From Pseudomonadota bacterium (GTDB lineage: Bacteria; Pseudomonadota; Alphaproteobacteria; Rhizobiales; Hyphomicrobiaceae), in NCBI GenBank assembly GCA_023430315.1, contig JAEZAW010000239.1, positions 5,864-69,863 on the forward strand: 64,000 nucleotides of DNA. Direction: 5' to 3'. The position numbers and the translations under genes are program-made. The stretch's first letter is position 1. Each line of letters opens with the position of its first letter. The notes beneath the pieces are model-generated. The model did no database searches and had not been told where the DNA came from. It worked only from the letters and a program-made list of their open reading frames with translations. Shown piece after piece: positions 56,600 to 63,809 of this stretch.

Positions 56600-57745
56600 A
56601 TGGGTGAATACTGTCGCGCGATGCGAACCGAGCTTGAGGCTTCATATTCGTCGCGGAACGAAATTGGGCTGGAATTCACCGGCGCAGCTGCCGTGCCTGG
56701 TTTTTGCGAGGCTGCCGCGCGCGTACCTCCACCCGGATTTGGAATGTCCTCCGCCGTTGTAAGGACCGATAGCGGGGCCGTGTTAGCAACAAGCCTCGTA
56801 TTTCGCACCAACTACCGCCTGGACACGTCTCTGCCCGCGGGCCTCCGCCGGCCTGTTGCTTTACTCGCTCGGCTAGTTCCGCGCATGGTGGAGGTGCCCG
56901 TCCTGGCACTGGGCTCGCCAGTGCTTGATCGATGTCCACTAGGCTTACCAGCAACGGCTTCACCATCCGAGCGCGCGCAGATCCTGTCCAGTCTCCTGCA
57001 GGGTCTAGAAGCCGAAGCTCAGGCAAGTGGCTCGGATTTGATTGCGGTCAAAGACGTGGGTGCGCGCGAAGCGAGCTGGGCAGATCCCGTTTTGCGGGAG
57101 CGCCGCTACGCAAGAATGGCGTCTCTGCCCATTGCCGTACTCGATTTGCCCTATACGAATTTCGATCAATACCTCCATAGCTTGCCGACGACCGTGCGCA
57201 GCGATCTGCGGCGTAAAATGCGACAGTCAGCGCATTCGGTCCACTTTACAAAATGCTGCAAAGCCTCGAACCTGCCAGATGAAATTGCAGAGCTCTATAA
57301 TAGTACACGGGCGAATGGACAGGCCGAGTACGGCCATTTTGATGCGCTCGCGCCGCGCTACGTTCACGAGATCATCGAGGCGGTAAAGGGCACCGAGGTT
57401 CTCCTCGGTTGGGTCGGTGATCAATTAGTAAGTTTTGCCCTCATCCTCGTTACATCTGAGGCGGCCTTTGCGCATCAGATTGGCATGCGCTATCCAATCG
57501 CCCGGCAGAAAAATCTATACTTTCTGAATTGGATAGCGGCTGTTCGCTACTGCATCGAACGGAGGATTTCACGGCTCGAGTTTGGTCAGACATGCTATCA
57601 GACTAAAATTCGACTCGGGTGCCGTCTTGAGCCGTCCCTGGTTTACGTCCGGCATCGCGTTCCTCCATTTAATGCTGCCCTGAGGCTCTGTGCACCTCGA
57701 TTTGGGTTTGATCGTATGGAAGCAAGCCTTGGACCACATTATTAA
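56600..57745 (+). CDS. FemAB/GNAT-fold acyltransferase-like protein
   Basis: 381 residues. The C-terminal half (VRSDLRRKMRQSAHSVHFTK, YGHFDALAPRYVHEIIEAVK, GDQLVSFALILVTSEAAFAH, RRISRLEFGQTCYQTKIRLG) fits the FemAB-like/BioF2-like GNAT superfamily (PF04339/PF13480), which transfers amino-acyl or acyl groups in peptidoglycan or polysaccharide modification. No signal peptide. Acceptor unknown. It stands alone, followed by a large imperfect hairpin. Confidence 0.8.
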   Translation: MGEYCRAMRTELEASYSSRNEIGLEFTGAAAVPGFCEAAARVPPPGFGMSSAVVRTDSGAVLATSLVFRTNYRLDTSLPAGLRRPVALLARLVPRMVEVPVLALGSPVLDRCPLGLPATASPSERAQILSSLLQGLEAEAQASGSDLIAVKDVGAREASWADPVLRERRYARMASLPIAVLDLPYTNFDQYLHSLPTTVRSDLRRKMRQSAHSVHFTKCCKASNLPDEIAELYNSTRANGQAEYGHFDALAPRYVHEIIEAVKGTEVLLGWVGDQLVSFALILVTSEAAFAHQIGMRYPIARQKNLYFLNWIAAVRYCIERRISRLEFGQTCYQTKIRLGCRLEPSLVYVRHRVPPFNAALRLCAPRFGFDRMEASLGPHY

Positions 57746-57755
57746 TCCCATCGCC

Positions 57756-57827
57756 CCTCAGGAGGGGGGCATGACGGGTCAATAACGGTAGTCGCGAAGG
57801 CATGTCCGGCGTCATGCCTCCTTGAGG
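57756..57827. repeat. Large imperfect inverted repeat (about 18-bp arms)
   Basis: cctcaggagg...gcatgacg at 57756-57776 mirrors cgtcatgcctccttgagg at 57810-57827, with a 3-base bulge and a 33-base loop. It starts 10 bases after the FemAB-like gene. No T-run, so it may be a REP-like or transcript-end structure. Confidence 0.55.
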
Positions 57828-57993
57828 ATCCAGCCGAGGAACTTGTCGATGCCGTGTCAAACTTGCCATAGGACGCGATCCAAGCGTACGGTGGACCGCC
57901 TTCGCGAACACAAGGAGCGGACGACGCAAAGGCACTTGTGTGGTCAGCACGTAAAGGCCGCTTCCGCTACCTCAAAGCCTGGGACGCGGAGGG

Positions 57994-58473
57994 TCACGTT
58001 TTGGTAGCGGCCAACTTCAGCGTGAGCGTCGTGATCTCGCCCGGCCCTGCCAATTGTTCGTTCCGACCTGCCGGCTCCAACCGGATTGAGCGATACGAAC
58101 CGCCGATCAGAACCGCGGGCCCATCCCTCCCAGGCTCGGCCTCGAACGTCCCCTTGAGTTGCGGCAATTTGCTGTTGTCAGTCGCGACTACGCTCCAAAC
58201 AAAGACGTACTTGGCAGCTGGAAATGCACCTGCCTTCGTTTTCGCATTTCCCTCATAGTCGCTTGTGACGCCAGCAACAGACTTGAAATTGCATGATAGC
58301 TCGACCGCGGCGCTCGGCTGGTTCGGCACGTCCGCGACAGTGCACGTTAGCGTACCAGAATTGGTAGTTTGTGCTTGGCCGAAGCTTGGGACGCTGATCA
58401 ACGCACTGCAAATGACGGCACGAACCAACGCGCTAATAAGGCCGACAAGCGAGAGCAACGAGCGTTGGGCCAT
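57994..58473 (-). CDS. DUF992 secreted protein
   Basis: 159 residues from MAQRSLLSLVGLISALVRAV (signal peptide, cleaved after about SFGQAQ). The DUF992 pattern GTLTCTVADVPNQPSAAVEL, KYVFVWSVVA, GGSYRSIRLEPAGRNEQLAG and TTLTLKLA is present, with two Cys that could pair. Periplasmic beta-rich protein of unknown role. An exact EcfG motif lies 34 bases upstream. Confidence 0.85.
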   Translation of the reverse strand: MAQRSLLSLVGLISALVRAVICSALISVPSFGQAQTTNSGTLTCTVADVPNQPSAAVELSCNFKSVAGVTSDYEGNAKTKAGAFPAAKYVFVWSVVATDNSKLPQLKGTFEAEPGRDGPAVLIGGSYRSIRLEPAGRNEQLAGPGEITTLTLKLAATKT

Positions 58474-58506
58474 GCTTGGTCCCCTAAGCGATCTCGATGC
58501 CCAGAA

Positions 58507-58532
58507 AACGCAAATCATACCGTCTCTGTTCC
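58507..58532 (-). promoter_or_regulatory. EcfG promoter of the DUF992 gene
   Basis: Minus strand GGAAC (58532-58528), 17-base spacer, CGTT (58510-58507). Confidence 0.85.
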
Positions 58533-58621
58533 GGTTGAGGCGTAGTCAGTTCGTCAGCCGAAAACATCCCAAAGACTTTGCCGAGGGGAGGTTGAAAGCC
58601 GATTCGCGAGCAAGGTAAAGG

Positions 58622-58653
58622 AAAACGCCGCCCACATTTGCACGTGAGCGGCG
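58622..58653 (-). terminator. Rho-independent terminator of the 58671 gene
   Basis: A 10-bp stem with one G:U (58644-58653 with 58626-58635), 8-base loop, then TTTT on the minus strand, 18 bases past the stop. Confidence 0.8.
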
Positions 58654-58670
58654 CCGAGAGAGAGCCGTGA

Positions 58671-58904
58671 CTACTTTGTTGTCGGTGTTGGCGGCGCTGC
58701 TGGCGAAGTGATTGGGGTCTGCGGGACGGTCGTCTCATTCACGGTCCGCGTGTTCCAGCGATCTCCAAAAACCATGTAGAGTACCGCGAGGACTGCTATA
58801 GCGCCGATGATGTAAGGCATGTAACTCGTTTTCCGAGGATCGTAGCGTCCCATCGAGCCTGGCGAGGTTCCCGTACGGTGCATGTCAGGGTCATTGACGG
58901 CCAT
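58671..58904 (-). CDS. Small single-helix membrane protein (77 aa)
   Basis: MAVNDPDMHRTGTSPGSMGR leads to one helix (MPYIIGAIAVLAVLYMVFG) and a Thr/Pro-rich tail (PQTPITSPAAPPTPTTK). GGAGG seven bases before the ATG, exact EcfG promoter, strong terminator: a complete monocistronic stress unit. Same architecture as the products at 12768 and 60040. Function unknown. Confidence 0.85.
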   Translation of the reverse strand: MAVNDPDMHRTGTSPGSMGRYDPRKTSYMPYIIGAIAVLAVLYMVFGDRWNTRTVNETTVPQTPITSPAAPPTPTTK

Positions 58905-58934
58905 GTGTGCCTCCTAAATTCGTCTCTAGGAGGA

Positions 58935-58959
58935 AACGCGCGTTGCGCGCAATCGTTCC
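58935..58959 (-). promoter_or_regulatory. EcfG promoter, GGAAC-N16-CGTT
   Basis: Minus strand GGAAC (58959-58955), 16-base spacer, CGTT (58938-58935), 30 bases before the start at 58904. Confidence 0.88.
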
Positions 58960-59417
58960 GGATCACAACTTCGCTTAGAAGCACAGTGCCTGGACGTCAT
59001 AGATGCTTCGCACGAAGGGATACTCGCCGTGGCTGGAAGTGCGCGAGCAAAGTCTTTATGGACATCCGAGAGCATTCCTCAACGCACTGAAAGATGTCCG
59101 GCGCACCAGACGTGCCGACGCGATATAACCCCCACGCTCGGTCTCTGTTTTTTGCGCCAGAAAATGCATTCGTTGAGCCGGAGGTTGTCGAAGATCGCGG
59201 CCTGTATGTCGGCTCTTGCATCGAACTATTGTTACAGCGGGAATAAAGCCGCGCCGGGTGGGATAGACGGGGCGTCGTCTCTCCTCAAGCCGAGAAGTCG
59301 GACTCGGCTCTCGAACAGAAAACCGGATCCGAAGCCGCCGGGTAGGTCGGCTTCGCATCCGAGTGGAAGCGGAGATGACGGGACGAGCTTTCCGCCGAGT
59401 CAGCCGCTGGAGGACGG
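58960..59417. other. Stretch without a recognisable gene
   Basis: About 460 bases between the EcfG promoter and the gene at 59418. Nothing recognisable. Confidence 0.5.
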
Positions 59418-59633
59418 CTAATTGCGTTCCTTGCAGACGATAGCGATCTGCTTCGTCGCTTCCTCACGCGTCACGTACGCGCGATCGCCGACAATAGTTA
59501 CGGTCTTCTCGGTCGGACGCTTCTCCACGACCTTGCACTTCTTGTCAGGACCGCGAACGACGTAGTACTCCGCTGCCGTGGCAGCGGTCGCGCTGCCGAG
59601 CAGGATGGTGGCAGTTAGGACATACTTGATCAT
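59418..59633 (-). CDS. Small secreted protein (71 aa)
   Basis: Starts MIKYVLTATILLGSATAATA (signal peptide ending AEYY). The mature part YYVVRGPDKKCKVVEKRPTE, VTIVGDRAYVTREEATKQIA has two Cys likely to pair. It resembles a rhizobial family of small periplasmic proteins of about 70 residues (FYVVQ...CTIVDQKP type). AGGAAA precedes the ATG. Function unknown. Confidence 0.8.
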   Translation of the reverse strand: MIKYVLTATILLGSATAATAAEYYVVRGPDKKCKVVEKRPTEKTVTIVGDRAYVTREEATKQIAIVCKERN

Positions 59634-59677
59634 CGGGAGTTTCCTTTTCCTAGCCGACTTCTTGAAAGTCCGCCGAG

Positions 59678-59703
59678 AACTCGTGTCGAATGTCGTTCGT
59701 TCC
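59678..59703 (-). promoter_or_regulatory. Near-consensus EcfG promoter, GGAAC-N17-AGTT
   Basis: One -10 mismatch, 45 bases before the start at 59633. Confidence 0.4.
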
Positions 59704-59939
59704 ATTTCCCGCTCGGCACTCGCTCAATTGGTTATTGATCACCTGACGCCGGTGGCCGGGCGTCACCATCTCCGCTCAGTTCCTGGTGGTGGACGAGTTG
59801 CTAGTCTGCGCTCTTGGCGACTTCGCTGAACCACCGGAGGCGCCTCGGGGTTTATGTGATCGAGCGCAGTTGGTCACCAACGCGTTGTTGTTGGCCTCGC
59901 GCGCCGGTACCCGCCGCCTGCGATGCGAGTGGCTACTGG

Positions 59940-60032
59940 TCAGTACCCATTGGCGTACATCTGAAGCGCGACGCCGATAAGGACGATGTGTGCTGTGATC
60001 ATCACCAGGATCGGTACCAGAAAATCACGCAT
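59940..60032 (-). CDS. Tiny membrane peptide (30 aa)
   Basis: ATG 60032 to TGA 59940: MRDFLVPILVMITAHIVLIG followed by VALQMYANGY, a single hydrophobic helix with a short polar end. It begins 7 bases after the stop of the 84-residue membrane protein gene and is therefore in its GSR operon. Probably a small bitopic inner-membrane peptide. Confidence 0.65.
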   Translation of the reverse strand: MRDFLVPILVMITAHIVLIGVALQMYANGY

Positions 60033-60039
60033 GGCTGCC

Positions 60040-60294
60040 TCACTTCGTCCGAGGCTGGGGATCGGGCGTGACCGGGACCCTCGGTACGGCACGATCCCGC
60101 GCCGGTACGTTTGAACTCGTGCTGATCGAAGGAGCGTTCGGGGTTCGATCGACGAACGCGATGACCACGAGCGCTGCTATGGCGATGAACGCAAAGGCGG
60201 CGACAATCCACCCCAGAGTGGAGTTTATCTTGCGGTAATAACGTTCCTCGGTCCGGCTCCGATACTCTGTCGGGCGCTCGTACTCGGTAGCCAT
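60040..60294 (-). CDS. Small single-helix membrane protein (84 aa)
   Basis: From MATEYERPTEYRSRTEERYY, with GAGGAGCTGGAA directly upstream. A charged head, one helix (LGWIVAAFAFIAIAALVVIAF) shortened here as IAALVVIAF, and a Pro/Ser-rich periplasmic tail (VPRVPVTPDPQPRTK). An exact EcfG motif lies 43 bases upstream. First gene of an operon with the 30-residue peptide at 59940. Confidence 0.85.
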   Translation of the reverse strand: MATEYERPTEYRSRTEERYYRKINSTLGWIVAAFAFIAIAALVVIAFVDRTPNAPSISTSSNVPARDRAVPRVPVTPDPQPRTK

Positions 60295-60336
60295 TTCCAG
60301 CTCCTCTTTTTTGGTGACGGATAGAGCTAGCTCACA

Positions 60337-60362
60337 AACGCATACGAGGAGCGAAGCGTTCC
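60337..60362 (-). promoter_or_regulatory. EcfG promoter, GGAAC-N17-CGTT
   Basis: Minus strand GGAAC (60362-60358), 17-base spacer, CGTT (60340-60337). The remaining sequence to 60703 holds no gene. Confidence 0.85.
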
Positions 60363-60703
60363 TAACTCTACCCAAAGCGTATGTTTTGCCGAAGCCGAAA
60401 ATCGCCTCTACAGAACGGAAAACGCGACGGATGGGGTCTTTCTGTTGCGCTCCGGCCGGAGAGACCCAAAAGGCGGCGGGGGCGGCGGTTCGACATCGCC
60501 CCGCTGCGGAACGCCGGCGACCTTGAGAGCTATTGCGAGTGCGTAATCCATAGATCGAAAGATTGGTGAGCGCGTCAAAGGCGGTCAACGCCGGTAACTC
60601 CGGTTACCCCGCGGGCCCGGGCTGCACTCGCTCCGCTCAATAACAAATGATACCCGCAGTCGCTCTCTTCGATAACCCTGTGGACGCTGGCCCTGTGGAC
60701 GGT

Positions 60704-60728
60704 GGAACGGAGTGCGTAACCAGCCATT
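60704..60728 (+). promoter_or_regulatory. Near-consensus EcfG promoter, GGAAC-N16-CATT
   Basis: One -10 mismatch, 35 bases before the ATG at 60764. Confidence 0.45.
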
Positions 60729-60763
60729 AACAATGAAGGGCTCAGCGCTAAGTGTGCACGCGT

Positions 60764-61012
60764 ATGCCGCTCATTGATGAAATCAAGAATAGCCTGCTGT
60801 TCATCGCGCAGATGCCCGAGGAGGAGCAGCGCGATATCGCTGAAAGCCTATCAATTCGCGTCGTCGCGTTTGACTACGCCAGCACGATGACGCCGGAACT
60901 GATCACTGAGCTCACGATCCGCGCCTTCGAGAATCTCAGTCGCACGCTAAACCAGCTGAGGCAGCCATCCGTTCCGCGCCAGCCTTCAAAGCCCGGAGGG
61001 CGGCAACGATAG
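60764..61012 (+). CDS. Small hypothetical protein (82 aa)
   Basis: MPLIDEIKNSLLFIAQMPEE, EEEQRDIAESLSIRVVAFDY, PELITELTIRAFENLSRTL: an acidic helical protein with a basic Pro/Arg tail. A GTG four codons earlier is possible. Not recognised; near-consensus GSR promoter upstream. Confidence 0.65.
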   Translation: MPLIDEIKNSLLFIAQMPEEEQRDIAESLSIRVVAFDYASTMTPELITELTIRAFENLSRTLNQLRQPSVPRQPSKPGGRQR

Positions 61013-61925
61013 TGCGTGCTTGCGAGCGCGGCCGGCCTTGCGGGGCGCCCGTAGTACTAGGCATCCGCACAGCCACAATTGCCTGCTGGCACGAGTATGG
61101 TGTCCTCGTCCGAGCAATCCCGCCGATAATCAGCGCCTTTGCGCGCTGCAATTAGTGCGCGGTTCGCCCACTCATGCTTCGGAGGCGACGAAGCCCCGCC
61201 TCATTGCGCCGCTCTGCCCTTCATCCAGTAACAGTGCGACAAAATACTCTGTCGATGATACGACGAGGCGCGTCGTATTACAGGCACCGGCCCGGGTTGA
61301 AGCCAGCATGGCCGATCTGCTCCGGCCGTCGCCGCGGCCACGAACCGCATTTGCTCTTGGCCGAAGGCATTCGCAGCTTTTCGCGTTCCCCCGACGATTT
61401 GGGCGCTTGGAACTGGTTGCTCGGCGCGAACGCAATTCTGGCGATTGACCCCTGATGACTGCGCGGCGGCTGTCGAGCCCTTGCAACGCGCCGTAGAAGC
61501 CTACCTATGCACTGCGCCGGGTCTTTTGGCATTTTGCGGCGCACATGGGGTGAGTTGATCGTGAGTACGGCATGCTTCCGGGGCGTCAGCACGCCATACG
61601 TGCGATCGCGCTGGATGATCGCCATCCATGGGGCCCATCGCGCTCGCTTATTGGGCAATGATGGACAAAGTCGTTCGCGCAGTTTGGAATCGTCCCTACC
61701 ATTCATCAACGGGACCAACGAGGCGGCGATCCGCTCGGCGGTCGATAGCGGGCGAACGATCGCGTTGCGGTGGTCCTGATCGAGACCGGTCAAATCCGAC
61801 CATGCCACACTCGTTGATATCGCGCTCGTTCGTCGCCTCGGCCGCCAGTTGTTGTTGATGAATTGGCCAAGCTTGATACCCATTGTTTTTGCCGCGGCCT
61901 CGCACCGATTATCTCGGCCAATTCT
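61013..61925. other. Large stretch without a recognisable gene
   Basis: About 0.9 kb. Long open frames on the minus strand are Arg/Ser/Pro-rich and match nothing I know, so probably degraded or non-coding. Confidence 0.5.
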
Positions 61926-61950
61926 GGAACCAAACGCCTCATCTTCTGTT
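61926..61950 (+). promoter_or_regulatory. Near-consensus EcfG promoter, GGAAC-N16-TGTT
   Basis: One -10 mismatch, 90 bases before the EF-hand protein gene at 62040. Confidence 0.4.
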
Positions 61951-62039
61951 GAAGACACAAAGAACCTTCCATCTGCAGGCCGTCCCCACGAGCAGCGAGT
62001 TGTCCGCGCGGTTGCGCCTGCGCAAAATTGGAGTCTCTC

Positions 62040-62501
62040 ATGCACCGCCCACTTTTTGCGGCTCTGGCCTTTGTTGGGCTGATGAGCCTGTCACACGCGG
62101 CATTTGCTGCCAGCGAAGCTGACTGCCAGAAATCCTTCGAGGCCGCTGATACTAACAGCGACGGCGTCGTCACGCAGGCAGAAGGCGAACGCTACTTTGC
62201 GGCCATCCGCGCGGCAAACAAACCGCTGAACGGGGATCGCCTCGATAAGGCGGCTTTCATCGAAAACTGCAAGGCGGATGTCTTCGCCGCTACCCAAACG
62301 CAAGCTGCGGCAGGTGCGCCCCTCGAAGGCGCAAACAGCTTTACCGAAGGGCAGGCAAAGGAGCGCGCTGAATCGGCCGGCTTCACCGAGGTGTCGGGCC
62401 TTCGCAAGGATGACAAAGGCATTTGGCGCGGAACCGCGAAGCGCGGTGGATCCCAAGTCAACATCGCTATCGACTTCAAAGGCAACGTCGTCGCACAGTA
62501 G
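62040..62501 (+). CDS. Secreted EF-hand/PepSY-like protein
   Basis: 153 residues from MHRPLFAALAFVGLMSLSHA (signal peptide), GGAG 7 bases upstream. One EF-hand loop (DTNSDGVVTQAE) lies near residue 40. The C-terminal region (SFTEGQAKERAESAGFTEVS, GIWRGTAKRGGSQVNIAIDF) looks PepSY-like. Probably a periplasmic calcium-binding protein. It is followed after 11 bases by the YflT-like gene. Confidence 0.75.
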   Translation: MHRPLFAALAFVGLMSLSHAAFAASEADCQKSFEAADTNSDGVVTQAEGERYFAAIRAANKPLNGDRLDKAAFIENCKADVFAATQTQAAAGAPLEGANSFTEGQAKERAESAGFTEVSGLRKDDKGIWRGTAKRGGSQVNIAIDFKGNVVAQ

Positions 62502-62512
62502 GAGAGTTACCA

Positions 62513-63091
62513 ATGGCCGTTTTTAGCAAAGTTTACGACAGCTACGCGCAGGCCGAGGCTGCCGTGCGGGACCTCGAGGCGGCGGGCATCCCTTCCGCCG
62601 ATATCAGCTTGGTTGCGAACAAATATGTGAGCGAGCAGTATGACGACGTGACCACAAGCTCGGCGACGTCCACGGGCATAGGACTTGGCGCGGCGACAGG
62701 GGGTGGTGCCGGTCTTTTGGCGGGTCTCGGCCTCCTTGCCATTCCGGGCTTGGGGCCGGTGGTAGCTGCTGGATGGCTGGCAGCAACGGCGGCGGGCGCC
62801 GCGGCAGGAGCTGCTGCGGGCGGCATCATCGGCGCACTCATGGAATCCGGTACGACAGAAGCGGACGCTCACGTTTACTCGGAAGCTGTCCGGCGCGGCG
62901 GCACGTTGTTGACAGTCCGCACGGCCTCCGCCAGCTCCGGCGAAATCGAGCGCATTCTGACGCAGCACGAGCCCATTGATCCGGCCATGCGGCGGCGAGA
63001 ATACGAGGAGGCCGGCTGGCGGCAATTCGATCCCGCCGCAGAGCCGTATACGCCAAGCCAAGCGGAACTGGATCGTATTCGCCGCAGATAG
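62513..63091 (+). CDS. YflT-like general stress protein
   Basis: 192 residues: MAVFSKVYDSYAQAEAAVRD and LEAAGIPSADISLVANKY form the heat-induced stress protein YflT domain. A Gly/Ala-rich hydrophobic hairpin follows (GAGLLAGLGLLAIPGLGPVV, AAGAAAGAAAGGIIGAL), then HVYSEAVRRGGTLLTVRT and a charged tail. GGAG precedes the ATG. Probably membrane-inserted. In operon with the EF-hand protein. Confidence 0.85.
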   Translation: MAVFSKVYDSYAQAEAAVRDLEAAGIPSADISLVANKYVSEQYDDVTTSSATSTGIGLGAATGGGAGLLAGLGLLAIPGLGPVVAAGWLAATAAGAAAGAAAGGIIGALMESGTTEADAHVYSEAVRRGGTLLTVRTASASSGEIERILTQHEPIDPAMRRREYEEAGWRQFDPAAEPYTPSQAELDRIRRR

Positions 63092-63100
63092 CACATCTGG

Positions 63101-63122
63101 CGCCCATCCACAGTGATGGGCG
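63101..63122 (+). terminator. Hairpin after the YflT-like gene
   Basis: Perfect 8-bp stem cgcccatc/gatgggcg with a 6-base loop, 9 bases past the stop. No long T-run, so termination may be partial and the 24-residue gene behind it could be read through. Confidence 0.55.
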
Positions 63123-63154
63123 TCATTCTGTGGGATCGTCAGGGAGTACTGAAA

Positions 63155-63229
63155 ATGAATGGCGTGATTTATCTTGTCGGCCTGATTGTGGTTGTCTTGG
63201 CTGTGCTGTCGTTTTTTGGCTTGAGGTAA
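63155..63229 (+). CDS. Tiny conserved membrane peptide (24 aa)
   Basis: MNGVIYLVGLIVVVLAVLSF followed by FGLR and TAA, with GGGAG at good spacing. The same 24-residue hydrophobic peptide pattern is widespread in Bradyrhizobium-type genomes. A single-span membrane peptide of unknown role behind the YflT-like gene. Confidence 0.75.
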   Translation: MNGVIYLVGLIVVVLAVLSFFGLR

Positions 63230-63353
63230 GCCAAGGCAACCGCAGCGCCTGGGTCCACATAGCAGGCGGGGCCGCTGCAAGTCGGCGGGGGTCGAGTCGA
63301 TTGAGGTGGTCAAGCAGCAGGTGGGCCAGTTTGGCTCGTAATGCCTACTATCG

Positions 63354-63747
63354 CTACTCGGTCGTGTTTCCGTCGAATGCTTCGTGGCTGGCGTCGGCTT
63401 CGTCTTTGGTTGCAGCCCGATATTTATCGCGATGGTGAGGCGGACCGTAGAGTGTGTAGCTTCAGGGCTTTTTCGCCCATATTCCTAATATTGTGGCGCG
63501 CGCCCGCAGGGATCACAATCCCATCGCCATCGGTGATCTCGCTCTCGCGACCGTCGATGGTGACTAGGCCGTGACCTTCCTCGATGCGAAAAAACTAGTC
63601 GCCGTCCTTGTGCACTTCCTCACCAATATCCTCACCTGGTGAGAGCGACATCAGAACCAGCTGGAGATACTTGCCGGTATAGAGCACTCGACGAAAGTCG
63701 TTATTGTCTTCGGTAGTGTCGTCAATGTGATCGATGAAGCCGTCCAT
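63354..63747 (-). pseudogene. Cupin-domain protein with amber codon and 2-bp deletion
   Basis: From MDGFIDHIDDTTEDNNDFRR, VLMSLSPGEDIGEEVHKDGD is followed by TAG (63597-63595) exactly where cupins have Gln (DxDQFFR). The frame then reads FFRIEEGHGLVTIDGRESEI, DGIVIPAGARHNIRNMGEKA and KLHTL. Two bases are missing near 63447 (one CT), after which YGPPHHRDKYRAATKDEADA continues in another frame to the stop at 63354. The metal-site His/Glu residues of the cupin are otherwise conserved. Confidence 0.85.
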
Positions 63748-63809
63748 AGGTGCTTTCCTTATTGCGGAAATAGATGAGCTTTGCGCCCAGTAGCGGTGTG
63801 TTATCGGGT

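Noticed and set aside
61278..62045. A 255-codon minus-strand frame
   Set aside because: Arg/Pro/Ser-rich throughout, no domain, no start signal; treated as a shadow in non-coding sequence.
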